Positions 16,652 to 27,944 of a DNA stretch of 64,000 bases are shown in pieces. Origin of the DNA: Paractinoplanes polyasparticus (lineage in GTDB: Bacteria; Actinomycetota; Actinomycetes; Mycobacteriales; Micromonosporaceae); contig NZ_JAHWFK010000005.1 in the NCBI RefSeq assembly GCF_019710575.1, positions 186,001 to 250,000 of the forward strand. Direction: 5' to 3'. The notes under the pieces were generated by a model. The model had not been told where the DNA came from. It made no database searches and saw only the letters and a program-made list of their open reading frames with translations. Positions within the stretch are counted from its first letter, which is position 1. Each line of letters starts with the position of its first letter. The position numbers were made by a program, and so were the translations under genes.

Positions 16652-18265
16652 CTACGCCAGACCACGGAAGACGCGGAGTTGCAGCATCGCGCCGAACCGG
16701 GCCTCGGGGTCCGCGAGGTCGACCTCGCCCACCTCGGCCAACCGGCGCAAGCGATAGCGGAAGGTGTTGGGGTGCACGTGCAGGGCGGCCGCGGCCGCCA
16801 CCGCGTCGCCGAACGCGTCGAGCCAGGCGGCGAACGTCTCGACCAGGTTGGCGTTGTGCTCGGCGTCGTAGGCGAGCAGCCGGGCCAGCGGCCCGGTCGG
16901 GACGTCGCCCCGGGCCGCCACCAGGTCACGCAGTTCCAGCACCATCGCCTTGGTGTAGACGTCCTCGAGGCGCGCGACGCGCAGACCGCAGCCCGACCGA
17001 AGCACCCGCAGCGCCCGGTCGGCGCTGGCCCGCGCGGCGGCCAGCCCGGCCACCGACGAGGCCGGTGGGCCCACTCCGACCAGGGCCGGCACCCGCTCCC
17101 CGACCCGATCGAGAAACTCGCCGGCCACCCGCACGGCCCGTTCCGCCGTGGCCACCGGCAGCAGCCCGTAGGCGACGTCACCCAGCAGGGCCACCGCGCT
17201 TCCGGCGTGCACCGCGCTCAGCTGCATGGCCAGCGCGTCGGCCAGCCGTTGCCGGTCGGCGGCCAGCCCGGACCGGTCGGCCGCGCCCTCCGGTTCGGCC
17301 GGGGCCAGCGCCAGCACCACCAGCGGCTGGTCGGCCAGGCCGAGGCGGGCCAGCGACTCCCGGGCGCCGGCGCTGCCCTCCAGTGCGGTGCCCACCAGTT
17401 CCGTACGCAATCGGCGTTCGACATCGGCCCCCGCGCGCAGCCGCAACATGTGCAGCGCCACCAGCTTGGCGGCGTCGCTGAAGGCGCGGGACCGGTCGGG
17501 GGTCAGCGGCTCGTGCACGGCGGCCCAGATCGAGCCGAGGAACTCGTCGCCGGCCCGCACCGCCACCGCGACCCGCGGCACCGAGAACTCGCCGGGCGCG
17601 GTCGGCGGCGGCGCGATGAACACCGGGTCGGCGCTGTGGTGCAGGTCGCGCAGCACACCCGCGCGGGAGAGGACGCGGGCGAACCGCTCCGGCACCTGGC
17701 GGCCCAGGATCGTCTCGACCCGCGACTCGTCGGCCTCCTCCTGGCGGCCCGAGAAGGCGAGCACGCGCGAGTCCGGGTCCTCGATCGTGACCGGGGCGTC
17801 GACCAGCGCGGCGACGGCGTTGGCCAGCGCGAACAGGTCGCCCGAGGGCAGCCCGCCGAGCATCTCGGGGCCGGCGTCGCCGACGTCGCCCTGGCTCAGC
17901 ATCGAGCGCAGCAGCGCGGCCAGCTGGGCCCACGAGGCGCCCCGGGTCAGCGCCAGCAACGCCACCCCGGACTCGTGCGCCGCGGCCCGGAGCTCGTCGC
18001 CGGCCGGCACGGGAGCCCGCACGATCAGGCCGGCCGCGCCGTGCGGGCCGAGGGCACGCAGCAGACCGGCGATCTCGGCCGGCTCGCGCAGCCCCACACC
18101 GAGCACGAGCGCGGGCCGGGGCAGGTGCGGCTCGTCGAACGGGTCGTGGATGGCGATGCCGGCGATCGGCTCGGCCGAGATCACCTCGCCGTGCACCAGG
18201 TCCAGCAACGTGGCCCCGAGGTCGTCGAGGACCCGCCCGAGGCTGCCGCGCGGCTGCTGGCTCAT
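16652..18265 (-). CDS. PucR-family transcriptional regulator
   Basis: This 537-residue regulator has an N-terminal purine-catabolism-type sensing region (about 1-130), a GAF-like middle (about 140-290) and a GGDEF-like CdaR linker. The C-terminal PucR helix-turn-helix reads ALHVHPNTFRYRLRRLAEV. PucR/CdaR proteins usually activate catabolic operons when their substrate is present. It lies between the transporter genes and the peptidase genes of the same operon, so it probably controls them. I prefer the ATG at 18265, because TAGGCT lies 8 nt upstream and suggests leaderless transcription. An ATG at 18286 is also possible. Confidence 0.9.
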   Translation of the reverse strand: MSQQPRGSLGRVLDDLGATLLDLVHGEVISAEPIAGIAIHDPFDEPHLPRPALVLGVGLREPAEIAGLLRALGPHGAAGLIVRAPVPAGDELRAAAHESGVALLALTRGASWAQLAALLRSMLSQGDVGDAGPEMLGGLPSGDLFALANAVAALVDAPVTIEDPDSRVLAFSGRQEEADESRVETILGRQVPERFARVLSRAGVLRDLHHSADPVFIAPPPTAPGEFSVPRVAVAVRAGDEFLGSIWAAVHEPLTPDRSRAFSDAAKLVALHMLRLRAGADVERRLRTELVGTALEGSAGARESLARLGLADQPLVVLALAPAEPEGAADRSGLAADRQRLADALAMQLSAVHAGSAVALLGDVAYGLLPVATAERAVRVAGEFLDRVGERVPALVGVGPPASSVAGLAAARASADRALRVLRSGCGLRVARLEDVYTKAMVLELRDLVAARGDVPTGPLARLLAYDAEHNANLVETFAAWLDAFGDAVAAAAALHVHPNTFRYRLRRLAEVGEVDLADPEARFGAMLQLRVFRGLA

Positions 18266-18273
18266 GCCACCGG

Positions 18274-18279
18274 AGCCTA
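18274..18279 (-). promoter_or_regulatory. -10 element for the PucR gene
   Basis: TAGGCT on the minus strand ends 8 nt before the ATG at 18265. It implies that the regulator can be transcribed from its own promoter inside the operon, and supports the shorter start. Confidence 0.4.
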
Positions 18280-18289
18280 GTGCCATAGA

Positions 18290-19036
18290 TCAGGTTCCGA
18301 GCGGTACGCCGGGACGCGGCACGGCATCGAGCAGTTCGCGGGTGTACTCGTGCCGGGGGTCGAGCAGCACCTGTTCGACCGGGCCGTACTCGACGATCCG
18401 GCCGTGGCGCATCACCGCGACGATGTCGCTGACGTAGCGCACGACGGCCAGATTGTGCGAGATGAACAGCATGGTCAGCCGCATCTGGCGTTGCAGGTCC
18501 CGCACGGCGTTGAGCACCGCGCCCTGGATCGAGACGTCCAGAGCCGAGGTGATCTCGTCGGCCACGATCACCTCGGGCCGGCCGGCCAGGGCGCGGGCCA
18601 GCGCTACCCGCTGCCGCTGGCCGCCCGAGAGCTCGTCCGGGCGGGCGCCGGCCCGCTCGGCAGCCAGGCCGACCAGTTCCAGCAGCCGGCCCACCTCGGC
18701 CCGGCGGTCGGCCGCGCCGCGCGGCATTGCCTCCGCGATCGACGCGCCGATGCTCATCCGCGGGTCGAGGGCCGAATACGGATCCTGGAAGATCATCTGC
18801 AGCGGGCGCGTCTTGTACTGGGCGACCGGGCGCCCGTCCAGCAGGATCTGCCCGGCCGCCAGCGGGACCAGGCCGACCGCGGCACGGGCCAGCGTCGACT
18901 TGCCCGATCCGGACTCGCCGACCAGGCCCACGATCTGCCCGGCCGGCACGACCAGGTTCACCCCGTCGACCGCGACCGTGCCGCGCCGGCGCGAGCCGAA
19001 GCGGACGGTCACGTCCTCGAACGTCAGCTCGCGCAT
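18290..19036 (-). CDS. peptide ABC transporter ATP-binding protein (OppF/DppF type)
   Basis: A 248-residue ATPase. Walker A is GESGSGKST (about 40-48), the Q-loop is IFQDPYSALDPRMS, the signature is LSGGQRQRVALARAL, Walker B is VIVADEITSALD, and the H-loop is FISHNLAVV. The C-terminus lacks the cysteine-rich oligopeptide-transporter tail and ends at about the usual place for a short OppF. Together with the ATPase half of the fused protein it gives the two nucleotide-binding domains of the importer. It overlaps the upstream serine hydrolase gene by 13 bp. The ribosome-binding site is weak, consistent with translational coupling. Confidence 0.92.
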   Translation of the reverse strand: MRELTFEDVTVRFGSRRRGTVAVDGVNLVVPAGQIVGLVGESGSGKSTLARAAVGLVPLAAGQILLDGRPVAQYKTRPLQMIFQDPYSALDPRMSIGASIAEAMPRGAADRRAEVGRLLELVGLAAERAGARPDELSGGQRQRVALARALAGRPEVIVADEITSALDVSIQGAVLNAVRDLQRQMRLTMLFISHNLAVVRYVSDIVAVMRHGRIVEYGPVEQVLLDPRHEYTRELLDAVPRPGVPLGT

Positions 19037-20372
19037 CGCGGCGTGGCCCGAGCGCCGAAGTGCACGTACTTCTCGCCGGTGGGCAGCTGGTAGAAGGTGG
19101 CCGGGATCCAGTTGCCGGTCTCCGGGTCCTGGCAGACGAACAGGTCGGGCGCGACCGCGACCATCGGGTAGTCGACCGGCTCCTCCTGCAGCAGCTCGGC
19201 CATCGCGCCGGTGACGCTGACCCGCATGACCGGGCCGTTCTCGCCGACGCTGATCTCCTGACGGATGCTGGCACGCTCGTAGGCGCCGAGGTAGGGGGCG
19301 GGATCGACGTCGACCGGGATGGCGGGCGGCCCGAGCGGGTGCGGGACGGGCACCTGGGCCAGCTCGGCGAAGATCTCGCGGTACAGCTCCTCGTACAGCT
19401 TGGCGCCGTTGCCCCCGTTGGTCAGCAACGCGACCGCGAAGCCCTTCTCCGGAAGAAGGCGCAGGAAAGCGGCCTGCCCGATGGTGTTGCCGTCGTGACC
19501 GATCAGCCGGTGCCCGTCCCAGCCCGCCCGCTCCCAGCCCAGGCCCCACGAGTCGCCCAGCAGGTGCTTGTCGGGCAGCTCGACCTGGAACTCGGCCATC
19601 GCGGCGGCGCTCGCCGCGCTCAGCACCTCCCCGCCGCCGTCCAGGTGCATCTTCGCGAACGTCAGCAGGTCGGCCACGGTCGAGATGATCGACCCGGCCG
19701 GCCCCGCCGAGCGGGGGATGCCCCAGACGGGGGCCACGCTCTGTTTACCGTCGTGGGTCACATGCCCGGCGGCGGCGCGGTGCAGCAGCGCCTCCTCGGG
19801 CAGGGTCACCGTCCGGGTCAGCCCGAGCGGGGTGACGATCCGATCCCGTACGGCGGCGTCCCAGGTGCCGCCGGTCAACTTCTCGACGACCCGGCCGGCC
19901 AGCGAGAAGCCCGAGTTGCAGTACGACCAGGTGGCCTCGAGCGGATGGTTCTGGGCCGCGTCGGCCAGCACGGCCGTGTACTTCTCGAGGCAGTCGTCGC
20001 CGCGGCCGGTGTCGGTGAAGACGTCGCCGTCGATGCCGCTGGTGTGGGTCAGCAGGTGCCGCATGGTCACCTTGGCCGTGACGCCGGGGTCGCTGAGCCG
20101 CAGCTCGGGCAGCACCTCGATCAGGGGCGCGTCCAGCTGGATCTTGCCCTCGTCCACCAGCTGCATCACCAGCGTGGTGGTCCACACCTTGGTGATCGAG
20201 CCGATCTGGAACAGCGAGTCGGTGGTGGTCTCGACGCCGGTGCGCAGGTTCAGCACCCCGTACGCCGCCTCGCCGATCTCGCCCTCGTGCAGGATGCCCA
20301 GGGTCGCGCCGGGCACGTCGTGCCGCTCGGCCAGCTCGGCCAGACGCCGGGTCCACTGTGCGGTGTCGATGG

Positions 20373-20376
<4 letters not shown>
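19024..20376 (-). CDS. beta-lactamase-fold serine hydrolase (class C / D-aminopeptidase-like)
   Basis: A 450-residue hydrolase with SITK (SxxK nucleophile) in FQIGSITKVW, a YCN motif in WSYCNSGF, and HDGN near residue 285. A lipocalin-like C-terminal domain runs from about residue 330. No signal peptide is present. Relatives include D-aminopeptidases, D-Ala-D-Ala carboxypeptidases and esterases. It closely matches the second half of the S9 fusion downstream, including 72 identical bases (19978-20049 versus 14223-14294). It lies inside the transporter gene set, overlapping the permease-ATPase gene by 4 bp and the ATPase gene by 13 bp, so its substrate is probably the imported peptide. A strong GGAGGGG lies 7 nt upstream. 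Confidence 0.9.
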
Positions 20377-22703
<2,327 letters not shown>

Positions 22704-22708
22704 ACGCC

Positions 22709-22824
22709 CTCCCGGATCGCCGAGCGCAGATCGAGCACGGCCGCCGCGTCCACCACCAGCGTCATCAGCTCTCCCGGATCGCCGAGCGGGGATCGAGCAC
22801 GGCCAGCGCCACGTCCACCACCAG
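22709..22824 (-). repeat. imperfect direct duplication of the 3' end of the permease gene
   Basis: Two copies of about 51-54 bp (22709-22759 and 22771-22824) share CTCCCGGATCGCCGAGCG and CGTCCACCACCAG at their ends. The second copy encodes the true C-terminus of the DppB permease (VDVALAVLDPRSAIRES). The first repeats it out of the gene as VDAAAVLDLRSAIREG, in the 61-bp gap before the next start codon. Confidence 0.7.
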
Positions 22825-23754
22825 ATTGATCAGCAGGACCCCGATGCCGTAGACGAGCACCACGCCCTGCACGGTCGGATAGTCCTTGGCCAGGATCGAG
22901 CCGACGATCGTGCTGCCCAGGCCCGGCCAGGCGAAGATGTTCTCGATCAGCACGGTGCCCGCGACCAGCCCGCCGAGCAGCAGGCCACCGATGGTCAGGG
23001 TGGCGGTCAGGGCGTTGGGCAGCGCGTGCCGCAGGTAGACGGTGCCGGCCCGCAGGCGTTTGGCCCGGGCCGTACGGATGTAGTCGGTCTGCAGGACGGT
23101 CAGCAGCTCCACCCGCACGATTCGGGCCAGCATGAAGGCGGGCCCGATCGCGAGCGAGAGCACCGGCAGCACGTACGACGAGGGACCGGAACGCCCGGCG
23201 ACCGGCAGCCATCCGAGCTGGACGCCGAACACGAACACCAGGCCGACCGCCATGAGGAACTCAGGGATGGTCGCGACCACGACGCCGGCCGAGGTGAGGG
23301 CCCAGTCCCCGCCGCGGCGGCGGCTGTCGCGGGCCAGCACGGCCATGAACAGACCCAGCGGCACCGAGACGACCACCGCCACCGCGAAGGCCAGCAGGGC
23401 CATCTCGACCGTGGACCCGAGCCGCGCCGAGATCACCTCGCTGACCGGCAGGCCGGAGGTCATAGAGACGCCCAGATCGCCGGTCAGGAGGTGGCCGAGG
23501 TAGCTCAGATACTGCTGCCACAGCGGGTCGTCGAGTCCCAGTTGCTCCCGCCGCTCCGCGACCAGCGCCAGCGGGGCGGTGGGGCCCAGCGCCGCCCGGA
23601 CGGGATCGCCGGGCAGCACGTGGATCATCAGGAACGCGGCGGTCACCAGCACCCAGACGCTGAGCACCAGCCGCCCGGCCCGGCGGAACCCGAACCGCAC
23701 CCACGGGTTGCCGGTCAGGCCCGTCAGCCTCGGGATCTCCGCCGCCACCGACAT
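22765..23754 (-). CDS. peptide ABC transporter permease (DppB type)
   Basis: A 329-residue inner-membrane permease. The first hydrophobic helix (LVLSVWVLVTAAFLMIHVLPGDP) with the HVLPGDP motif is diagnostic of DppB/OppB. About five more helices follow, and the EAA loop reads DYIRTARAKRLRAGTVYLRHALPNAL. It pairs with the permease half of the DppC-DppD fusion to form the membrane channel. The start overlaps the stop of the binding-protein gene region (TGACATG), so translation is coupled. A decayed copy of the gene's 3' end follows it. Confidence 0.93.
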   Translation of the reverse strand: MSVAAEIPRLTGLTGNPWVRFGFRRAGRLVLSVWVLVTAAFLMIHVLPGDPVRAALGPTAPLALVAERREQLGLDDPLWQQYLSYLGHLLTGDLGVSMTSGLPVSEVISARLGSTVEMALLAFAVAVVVSVPLGLFMAVLARDSRRRGGDWALTSAGVVVATIPEFLMAVGLVFVFGVQLGWLPVAGRSGPSSYVLPVLSLAIGPAFMLARIVRVELLTVLQTDYIRTARAKRLRAGTVYLRHALPNALTATLTIGGLLLGGLVAGTVLIENIFAWPGLGSTIVGSILAKDYPTVQGVVLVYGIGVLLINLVVDVALAVLDPRSAIRES

Positions 23755-23755
23755 G

Positions 23756-25303
23756 TCAGCCCAGCATCCGGATCGACGACGGGTCGATGTCGCCCTCGGA
23801 CAGGTTCAGCTCGGCCCCGTTCACGATGGACGGGGCGTTGGAGTTGGCGAACGGCACCAGATCCAGGTTCTGCACCACCGCCTTCTCGGCCGCGGCCCAC
23901 TGCGGGCACCCGGTCTCACCGGTGAGCTTCTGGGCCTCGGTCACCGCCGCGACGTAGTCCTTGTTGTCGAAGGCGGCGAAGTTGGCGCCGTCGGGCGGGG
24001 TCGGCCCGGACAGGAACGGCACCAGCTGGCTGGGCAGCGTCACCCCGATGGGGAACATCGCCACGTCCCACGAGAGCTGACCAGCTGCGATCTGGCCGAC
24101 CTGCGTCGTCGTCACCGACTTCAGCTCGACCTGCACCCCGGCGGCCTGCCACTGCTGTTGCAACAGCTCGGCTGCGGCCTGAGCGCCCGGGTTGCCGGTG
24201 GAACCCCAGGCCACGACGAGCTTCTTGCCCGCCGCACCGGCCGTGGCCAGCGCCGCCTTGCCCGCGGCGGCGTCGAAGGCGGGCAGGTTCCCGGTGACTG
24301 TGTCGCCCTTGCAGGGCGTCATGGCCGGGGCGACCAGGCCGGTCGCGGCGGTGCCGCGGCCGCTGGTGAAGACCTGCTGCATCTGGGTCAGGTCGACCGA
24401 CTGGATCAGCGCCTTGCGCACGGCCAGGTCGGCGGTGGGCAGTCCGGCCTTCTGGTTGAACCAGATCTCGCCGGTCGGGGCCAGCACGTCCCGCTTGAGG
24501 AACTGGTCGCCCTGCAGGCGCTGGCTGTCCGGGCCCGTGAACCGGGCCGCGTTGACCTCGCCCGAGAGCACCAGGTTGGCCGTGGTGGTCTCGTTGGTGA
24601 TGACCCGGATCACGACCTTGTCGGGCCGCCCCACGGTGTCGGCCTTGAAGTCGCCCGGCCCCCACGCGTACTCCTTGCGCCGGGTCAGCGTGTAGTGGTC
24701 GTCGGGCACGGCCTCGGTCACCGTGTACATGCCGGTGCCGTCCGAGGCCTGCTTGAGCTTCGTCCGGTCGGCCATCCCCTTGTCGCAGACGATCGGCAGG
24801 CCGCCCAGGTTGCGCTCGAGGAACGCGTCCGGGCTGGGCGAGGTCACCTTGACCACGCCGGCCGCCTCGTCGGCCGTGGCCTTGGCTCCGGCCGGCACGT
24901 ACAGGCCGATCCGGGTCGAGGCGTTCTTGACGTCGCCCACGAACGAGATGTTCTTCGCCACCGTGGCCGCCGTCAGCGGGGTGCCGTCGGCGCACGTGAT
25001 GCCCTTGCGCAGGGTGAACTCGGCGGTCGTACTGGTCGATTGCCACTTCTCGGCCAGCCCGGGCAGCGTCTTGCCGTCCGGCGCGAACCCGAGCAGGGAG
25101 TCGTAGAGGAACCGGTCAACCTGGCCGGTGACCGACAGAGAGGTGAAATGGGGATCGAGGTTGCCGGGGTCGCCCGCGACAGCCATCGTGAACGTCTTGC
25201 CATCGACCGCCTGGCGCCCGCTCGCGCCACCGCCGCCGTCATTGCCGCAAGCTGCCAGGAGCACTGCAGCCCCCAGCGCGGCCGCGCCTCGCCAAGTCTT
25301 CAT
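23756..25303 (-). CDS. peptide ABC transporter substrate-binding lipoprotein (family 5)
   Basis: A 515-residue extracytoplasmic solute-binding protein. The lipoprotein signal ends in LLAAC with Cys19 as the lipidated residue, followed by a Gly-rich tether. The SBP_bac_5 fold shows in GDPGNLDPHFTS, the paired domains around ADGTPLTAATVAKNI, and WFNQKAGLPTADLAVRKAL. Family members deliver di- and oligopeptides, nickel, or muropeptides; the exact ligand cannot be read from sequence. It is the first gene of the operon and has a strong GGAGG 4 nt before the ATG. The upstream region (25304-25683) contains the control sites. Confidence 0.93.
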   Translation of the reverse strand: MKTWRGAAALGAAVLLAACGNDGGGGASGRQAVDGKTFTMAVAGDPGNLDPHFTSLSVTGQVDRFLYDSLLGFAPDGKTLPGLAEKWQSTSTTAEFTLRKGITCADGTPLTAATVAKNISFVGDVKNASTRIGLYVPAGAKATADEAAGVVKVTSPSPDAFLERNLGGLPIVCDKGMADRTKLKQASDGTGMYTVTEAVPDDHYTLTRRKEYAWGPGDFKADTVGRPDKVVIRVITNETTTANLVLSGEVNAARFTGPDSQRLQGDQFLKRDVLAPTGEIWFNQKAGLPTADLAVRKALIQSVDLTQMQQVFTSGRGTAATGLVAPAMTPCKGDTVTGNLPAFDAAAGKAALATAGAAGKKLVVAWGSTGNPGAQAAAELLQQQWQAAGVQVELKSVTTTQVGQIAAGQLSWDVAMFPIGVTLPSQLVPFLSGPTPPDGANFAAFDNKDYVAAVTEAQKLTGETGCPQWAAAEKAVVQNLDLVPFANSNAPSIVNGAELNLSEGDIDPSSIRMLG

Positions 25304-25430
25304 CGTGCCTCCACGTGCTGCATGTCACGAAAGACTGCCGAGGACGCGACCCCCTTGTCTTTGGCGCTGCCGACAACATGGGGACGGTCCTCTTGTCGTG
25401 GTGGACGACACGCTCCGGCCGCGCCGGAGT

Positions 25431-25456
25431 TGTCGAGGGACTGTCAGATTTTCCGT
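25431..25456. promoter_or_regulatory. direct repeat, copy 1, candidate regulator site
   Basis: A TGTCGAGGGACTGTC core with AGATTTTCCGT on its right side. A near copy occurs at 25588-25612. Each contains two TGTC half-sites 11 bp apart, one helical turn. They lie between the divergent importer operon and the two-component kinase gene. Confidence 0.4.
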
Positions 25457-25587
25457 ACGTGTTCACCCGGCCGCCTGCAGTCGGGCGGCGCCCGGCAGGC
25501 GAGTCCATCCGGCGGCGGCGAGGAGCAGGATCATTCGTCGCACGGCGGCCACGATGCCGAGCGGTCGTCGGCGTGCCGTCAGTAGAT

Positions 25588-25612
25588 TGTCGAGCGATTG
25601 TCAGACTTTCGT
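25588..25612. promoter_or_regulatory. direct repeat, copy 2, candidate regulator site
   Basis: A TGTCGAGCGATTGTC core with AGACTTTCGT on its right side, matching copy 1 at 25431-25456 at most positions. Otherwise the 380-bp intergenic region 25304-25683 shows no gene. Candidate binders are PucR or the NarL-type regulator encoded downstream. Confidence 0.4.
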
Positions 25613-25671
25613 GGGAGGACAGGGCGATCGACATCTCCCGAACCGCCGACGCGTCCGGCGCCGAAGCTCGG

Positions 25672-25677
25672 CAGGCT
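25672..25677 (+). promoter_or_regulatory. -10 element, leaderless start of sensor kinase
   Basis: CAGGCT lies exactly 6 nt before the ATG of the kinase gene, with no clear Shine-Dalgarno. It matches the leaderless pattern at other genes in this window. Confidence 0.4.
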
Positions 25678-25683
25678 GGGGGC

Positions 25684-27222
25684 ATGCGGACAAGACTGGC
25701 CCGGTGGCGCGAGCAGGCCGGCCTCACCGAGCGATGGCGGCTGGCCTACGAGGTCGTCCTGGTGGCGCTGGTGACGGTGGCGGCGGTGGTCCCGTCGGCC
25801 GCGGTCGGCTGGTATCCGGCGGCCCCGTGGCTGGTCGGGGTGACCACCCCGGCGCTGATGCTGCTGCGGCTGACCCACCCGCTCGTCGCCTACCTGGCCG
25901 CGGCGCTGGTCGGCCTGGGCACCGGCGGGCCCAGCAGCATGCTGCTGGTGGTGCTGAGCGCCGCCCTCGCCTACCGCCTCGCGCGGTGGTGGCAGGTCGT
26001 GGCCGGGCTGGCGGCAGCCTGGGTCTGCTACGTGCTTTCCCTCGCTTGGGAACAGGCGCTGACCGTGGAGTGGGCCCTGTTCGGCACGCTGCTGTTCGCG
26101 GTGCTGGCGGTGCTGCCCGCCGGGGTGGCCCGGCTGGTCCGGCGGCGGCGGATGCTGCTGGCGGCGATGCACGGGCGCAACGTGCAACTGCACAGCCAGC
26201 AGAACGAGATCGCCCGGCAGGCGCAGGCCCGGGAACGAGCGCGCATCGCCCGCGACATGCACGATTCGCTCGGGCACAAGCTCACCCTGATCTCGCTGTA
26301 CTCCTCGATGATGCGCACCGCCGACGAGGACCAGCGCGACGGGACGGCCGACCTGGTCCGCCAGACGTCGTCGGCCGCGATGACCGAGTTGCGCCAGATC
26401 CTCGGCCTGCTCGGGCAGGACGACCCCCAGTCTTTGGTACGCCCACTGACCGGCCTGGACGAGCTGGCCGAGCAGGCCCGGTCCTCGGGCGCCCGGGTCG
26501 AGCTGGTCCGCGAGGGCGAGCCCCGGCCGGAGGCGTCGCTGACCGAGCACGCGGCCTACCGGGTGATCCAGGAGGGCCTGACGAACGCGTTGCGGCACGC
26601 TCAGGGCGGAGCGATCACACTGCTGCTGCGATACGAGCCCGACGCGCTCATCGCCGCCGTGACCAACACTGCCGGGCACCGCGTCGTGCGGACGACCAGC
26701 GGGCAGGGGCTGCTGGGGCTGGCCGAACGGGTCCGGGTCGCGGGCGGCATGCTTTATCACGGGCCGACGCCGGACGGCGGCTTCCGGGTGGCCGCCACCC
26801 TGCCCCACCTGGGCGAGGGCGCCGCCCCGGCCCCCGTCGAGAGCCACCCGCCGCCGACCGGGCCGGACTTCGCGGACGTGATCGAACGGCACCGCCGCCG
26901 GAACCGGTTCGTCCTCGTCGCCACCGTGCTGTCCATCGCCGTTTTCCTGGCTCTGTGCGGCACCGGGCTCTGGCTGGTCTCGGCCTTCGCGACCGTCGAC
27001 CGCGAGACGTACGACGCGGCCCGGATCGGCGCGCCCGAGCCTTCGGTGCGCGAGGTCCTACCGGATCCGGAGGCCGGCACCACCGCCGGCGGCGGCTGCG
27101 TGGACTACCAGGCATCGATTTTCGATCAGGTACGCGACGAGACCGGCGAGCTGAGTTACCGGTTCTGCTTCCGGGACGGCATGCTGGTCGACAAACAGAT
27201 CATCCGGGAGCCGACGTCATGA
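25684..27222 (+). CDS. NarL/DesK-type sensor histidine kinase with extra C-terminal membrane segment
   Basis: A 512-residue kinase with four to five N-terminal membrane helices (about 20-150). A HisKA_3 dimerisation domain carries His193 in RDMHDSLGHKL. The HATPase (about 285-375) has Asn301 and a GQGLLGLAERV box. Unusually, after the catalytic domain a linker (378-408) leads to another membrane helix (about 409-435). A roughly 75-residue tail with two cysteines (Cys472, Cys495) follows and would lie outside the cell. The gene overlaps its response regulator by 4 bp (ATGA). The signal sensed is unknown. I chose the ATG at 25684; a frame extending upstream lacks a kinase-like N-terminus. Confidence 0.9.
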   Translation: MRTRLARWREQAGLTERWRLAYEVVLVALVTVAAVVPSAAVGWYPAAPWLVGVTTPALMLLRLTHPLVAYLAAALVGLGTGGPSSMLLVVLSAALAYRLARWWQVVAGLAAAWVCYVLSLAWEQALTVEWALFGTLLFAVLAVLPAGVARLVRRRRMLLAAMHGRNVQLHSQQNEIARQAQARERARIARDMHDSLGHKLTLISLYSSMMRTADEDQRDGTADLVRQTSSAAMTELRQILGLLGQDDPQSLVRPLTGLDELAEQARSSGARVELVREGEPRPEASLTEHAAYRVIQEGLTNALRHAQGGAITLLLRYEPDALIAAVTNTAGHRVVRTTSGQGLLGLAERVRVAGGMLYHGPTPDGGFRVAATLPHLGEGAAPAPVESHPPPTGPDFADVIERHRRRNRFVLVATVLSIAVFLALCGTGLWLVSAFATVDRETYDAARIGAPEPSVREVLPDPEAGTTAGGGCVDYQASIFDQVRDETGELSYRFCFRDGMLVDKQIIREPTS

Positions 27223-27881
27223 CCGAACCCCTGCGGGTGCTGCTGGCCGACGACGACTCGCTGATCCGGACCGCGATCGACGCGATCCTGCGGCCGGCCG
27301 CCGGCATCGAGCTGATCGCGCAGGCCGCCGACGGCCGGGCCGCGGTCGACCTGGCCCTGCGCCACCGGCCGGACGTGGCGCTGCTCGACATCCAGATGCC
27401 GGTCCTCGACGGGCTGGCCGCGCTGCGCGAGATCCGCCGCCTGGTGCCCGAGGTGCGGATCGTCGTGCTGACCACGTTCGGCCAGGACGAGTACGTCGCC
27501 CAGGCACTGACCCACGGCGCGGCCGGCTTCCTGCTCAAGGAGTCGGCGGCGGACGAGCTCGAGTACGCGATCCGCGCCGCCGCGGCCGGCAACGCGTACC
27601 TCTCACCGAAGATCACCCGCCAGGTGCTCGACCGGCTGCCGCCCGCGCCCACCCGGCCCACCGAGGATCAGGTCAAGGTGGACACGCTCAGCGAACGGGA
27701 GCGCGAGGTGCTGATCCTGCTGGCCCAGGGCCTGTCCAATGCCGAGATCGGCCAGCGGCTGTTCGTCTCCGAGGGCACCGTCAAGACGCACGTCTACCAC
27801 GTGTTCGCCAAGCTCGGCTGCGAGAACCGGGTGCAGGCGGCCATGCTCGCCCAGCGCACCGGACTGCTCGCACAACTTTAG
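27219..27881 (+). CDS. NarL/LuxR-family response regulator
   Basis: A 220-residue regulator. The receiver domain has Asp11-Asp13, the phosphoacceptor Asp55 in VALLDIQMPV, and a lysine in LLKES. The C-terminal LuxR-type helix-turn-helix is LSEREREVLILLAQGLSNAEIG followed by VSEGTVKTHVYHVFAKL. It is the cognate partner of the overlapping kinase gene. Possible targets are its own promoter or the divergent importer operon, since paired 26-bp direct repeats lie in the shared upstream region. Confidence 0.93.
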   Translation: MTEPLRVLLADDDSLIRTAIDAILRPAAGIELIAQAADGRAAVDLALRHRPDVALLDIQMPVLDGLAALREIRRLVPEVRIVVLTTFGQDEYVAQALTHGAAGFLLKESAADELEYAIRAAAAGNAYLSPKITRQVLDRLPPAPTRPTEDQVKVDTLSEREREVLILLAQGLSNAEIGQRLFVSEGTVKTHVYHVFAKLGCENRVQAAMLAQRTGLLAQL

Positions 27882-27932
27882 TGCGAGGCCGGTTCCGCCG
27901 GTCGGCAGACGCTCCCGGAACCCGTCCGCAGC

Positions 27933-27938
27933 CACACT
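27933..27938 (+). promoter_or_regulatory. -10 element, leaderless start of membrane protein
   Basis: CACACT lies exactly 6 nt before the ATG at 27945, with no Shine-Dalgarno. Confidence 0.35.
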
Positions 27939-27944
27939 TTTTCC

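Noticed and set aside
12198..16757. 1519-codon open frame on the plus strand
   Set aside because: It is antisense to the M20 and S9/serine hydrolase genes, has low-complexity composition and no motif, and crosses gene boundaries.
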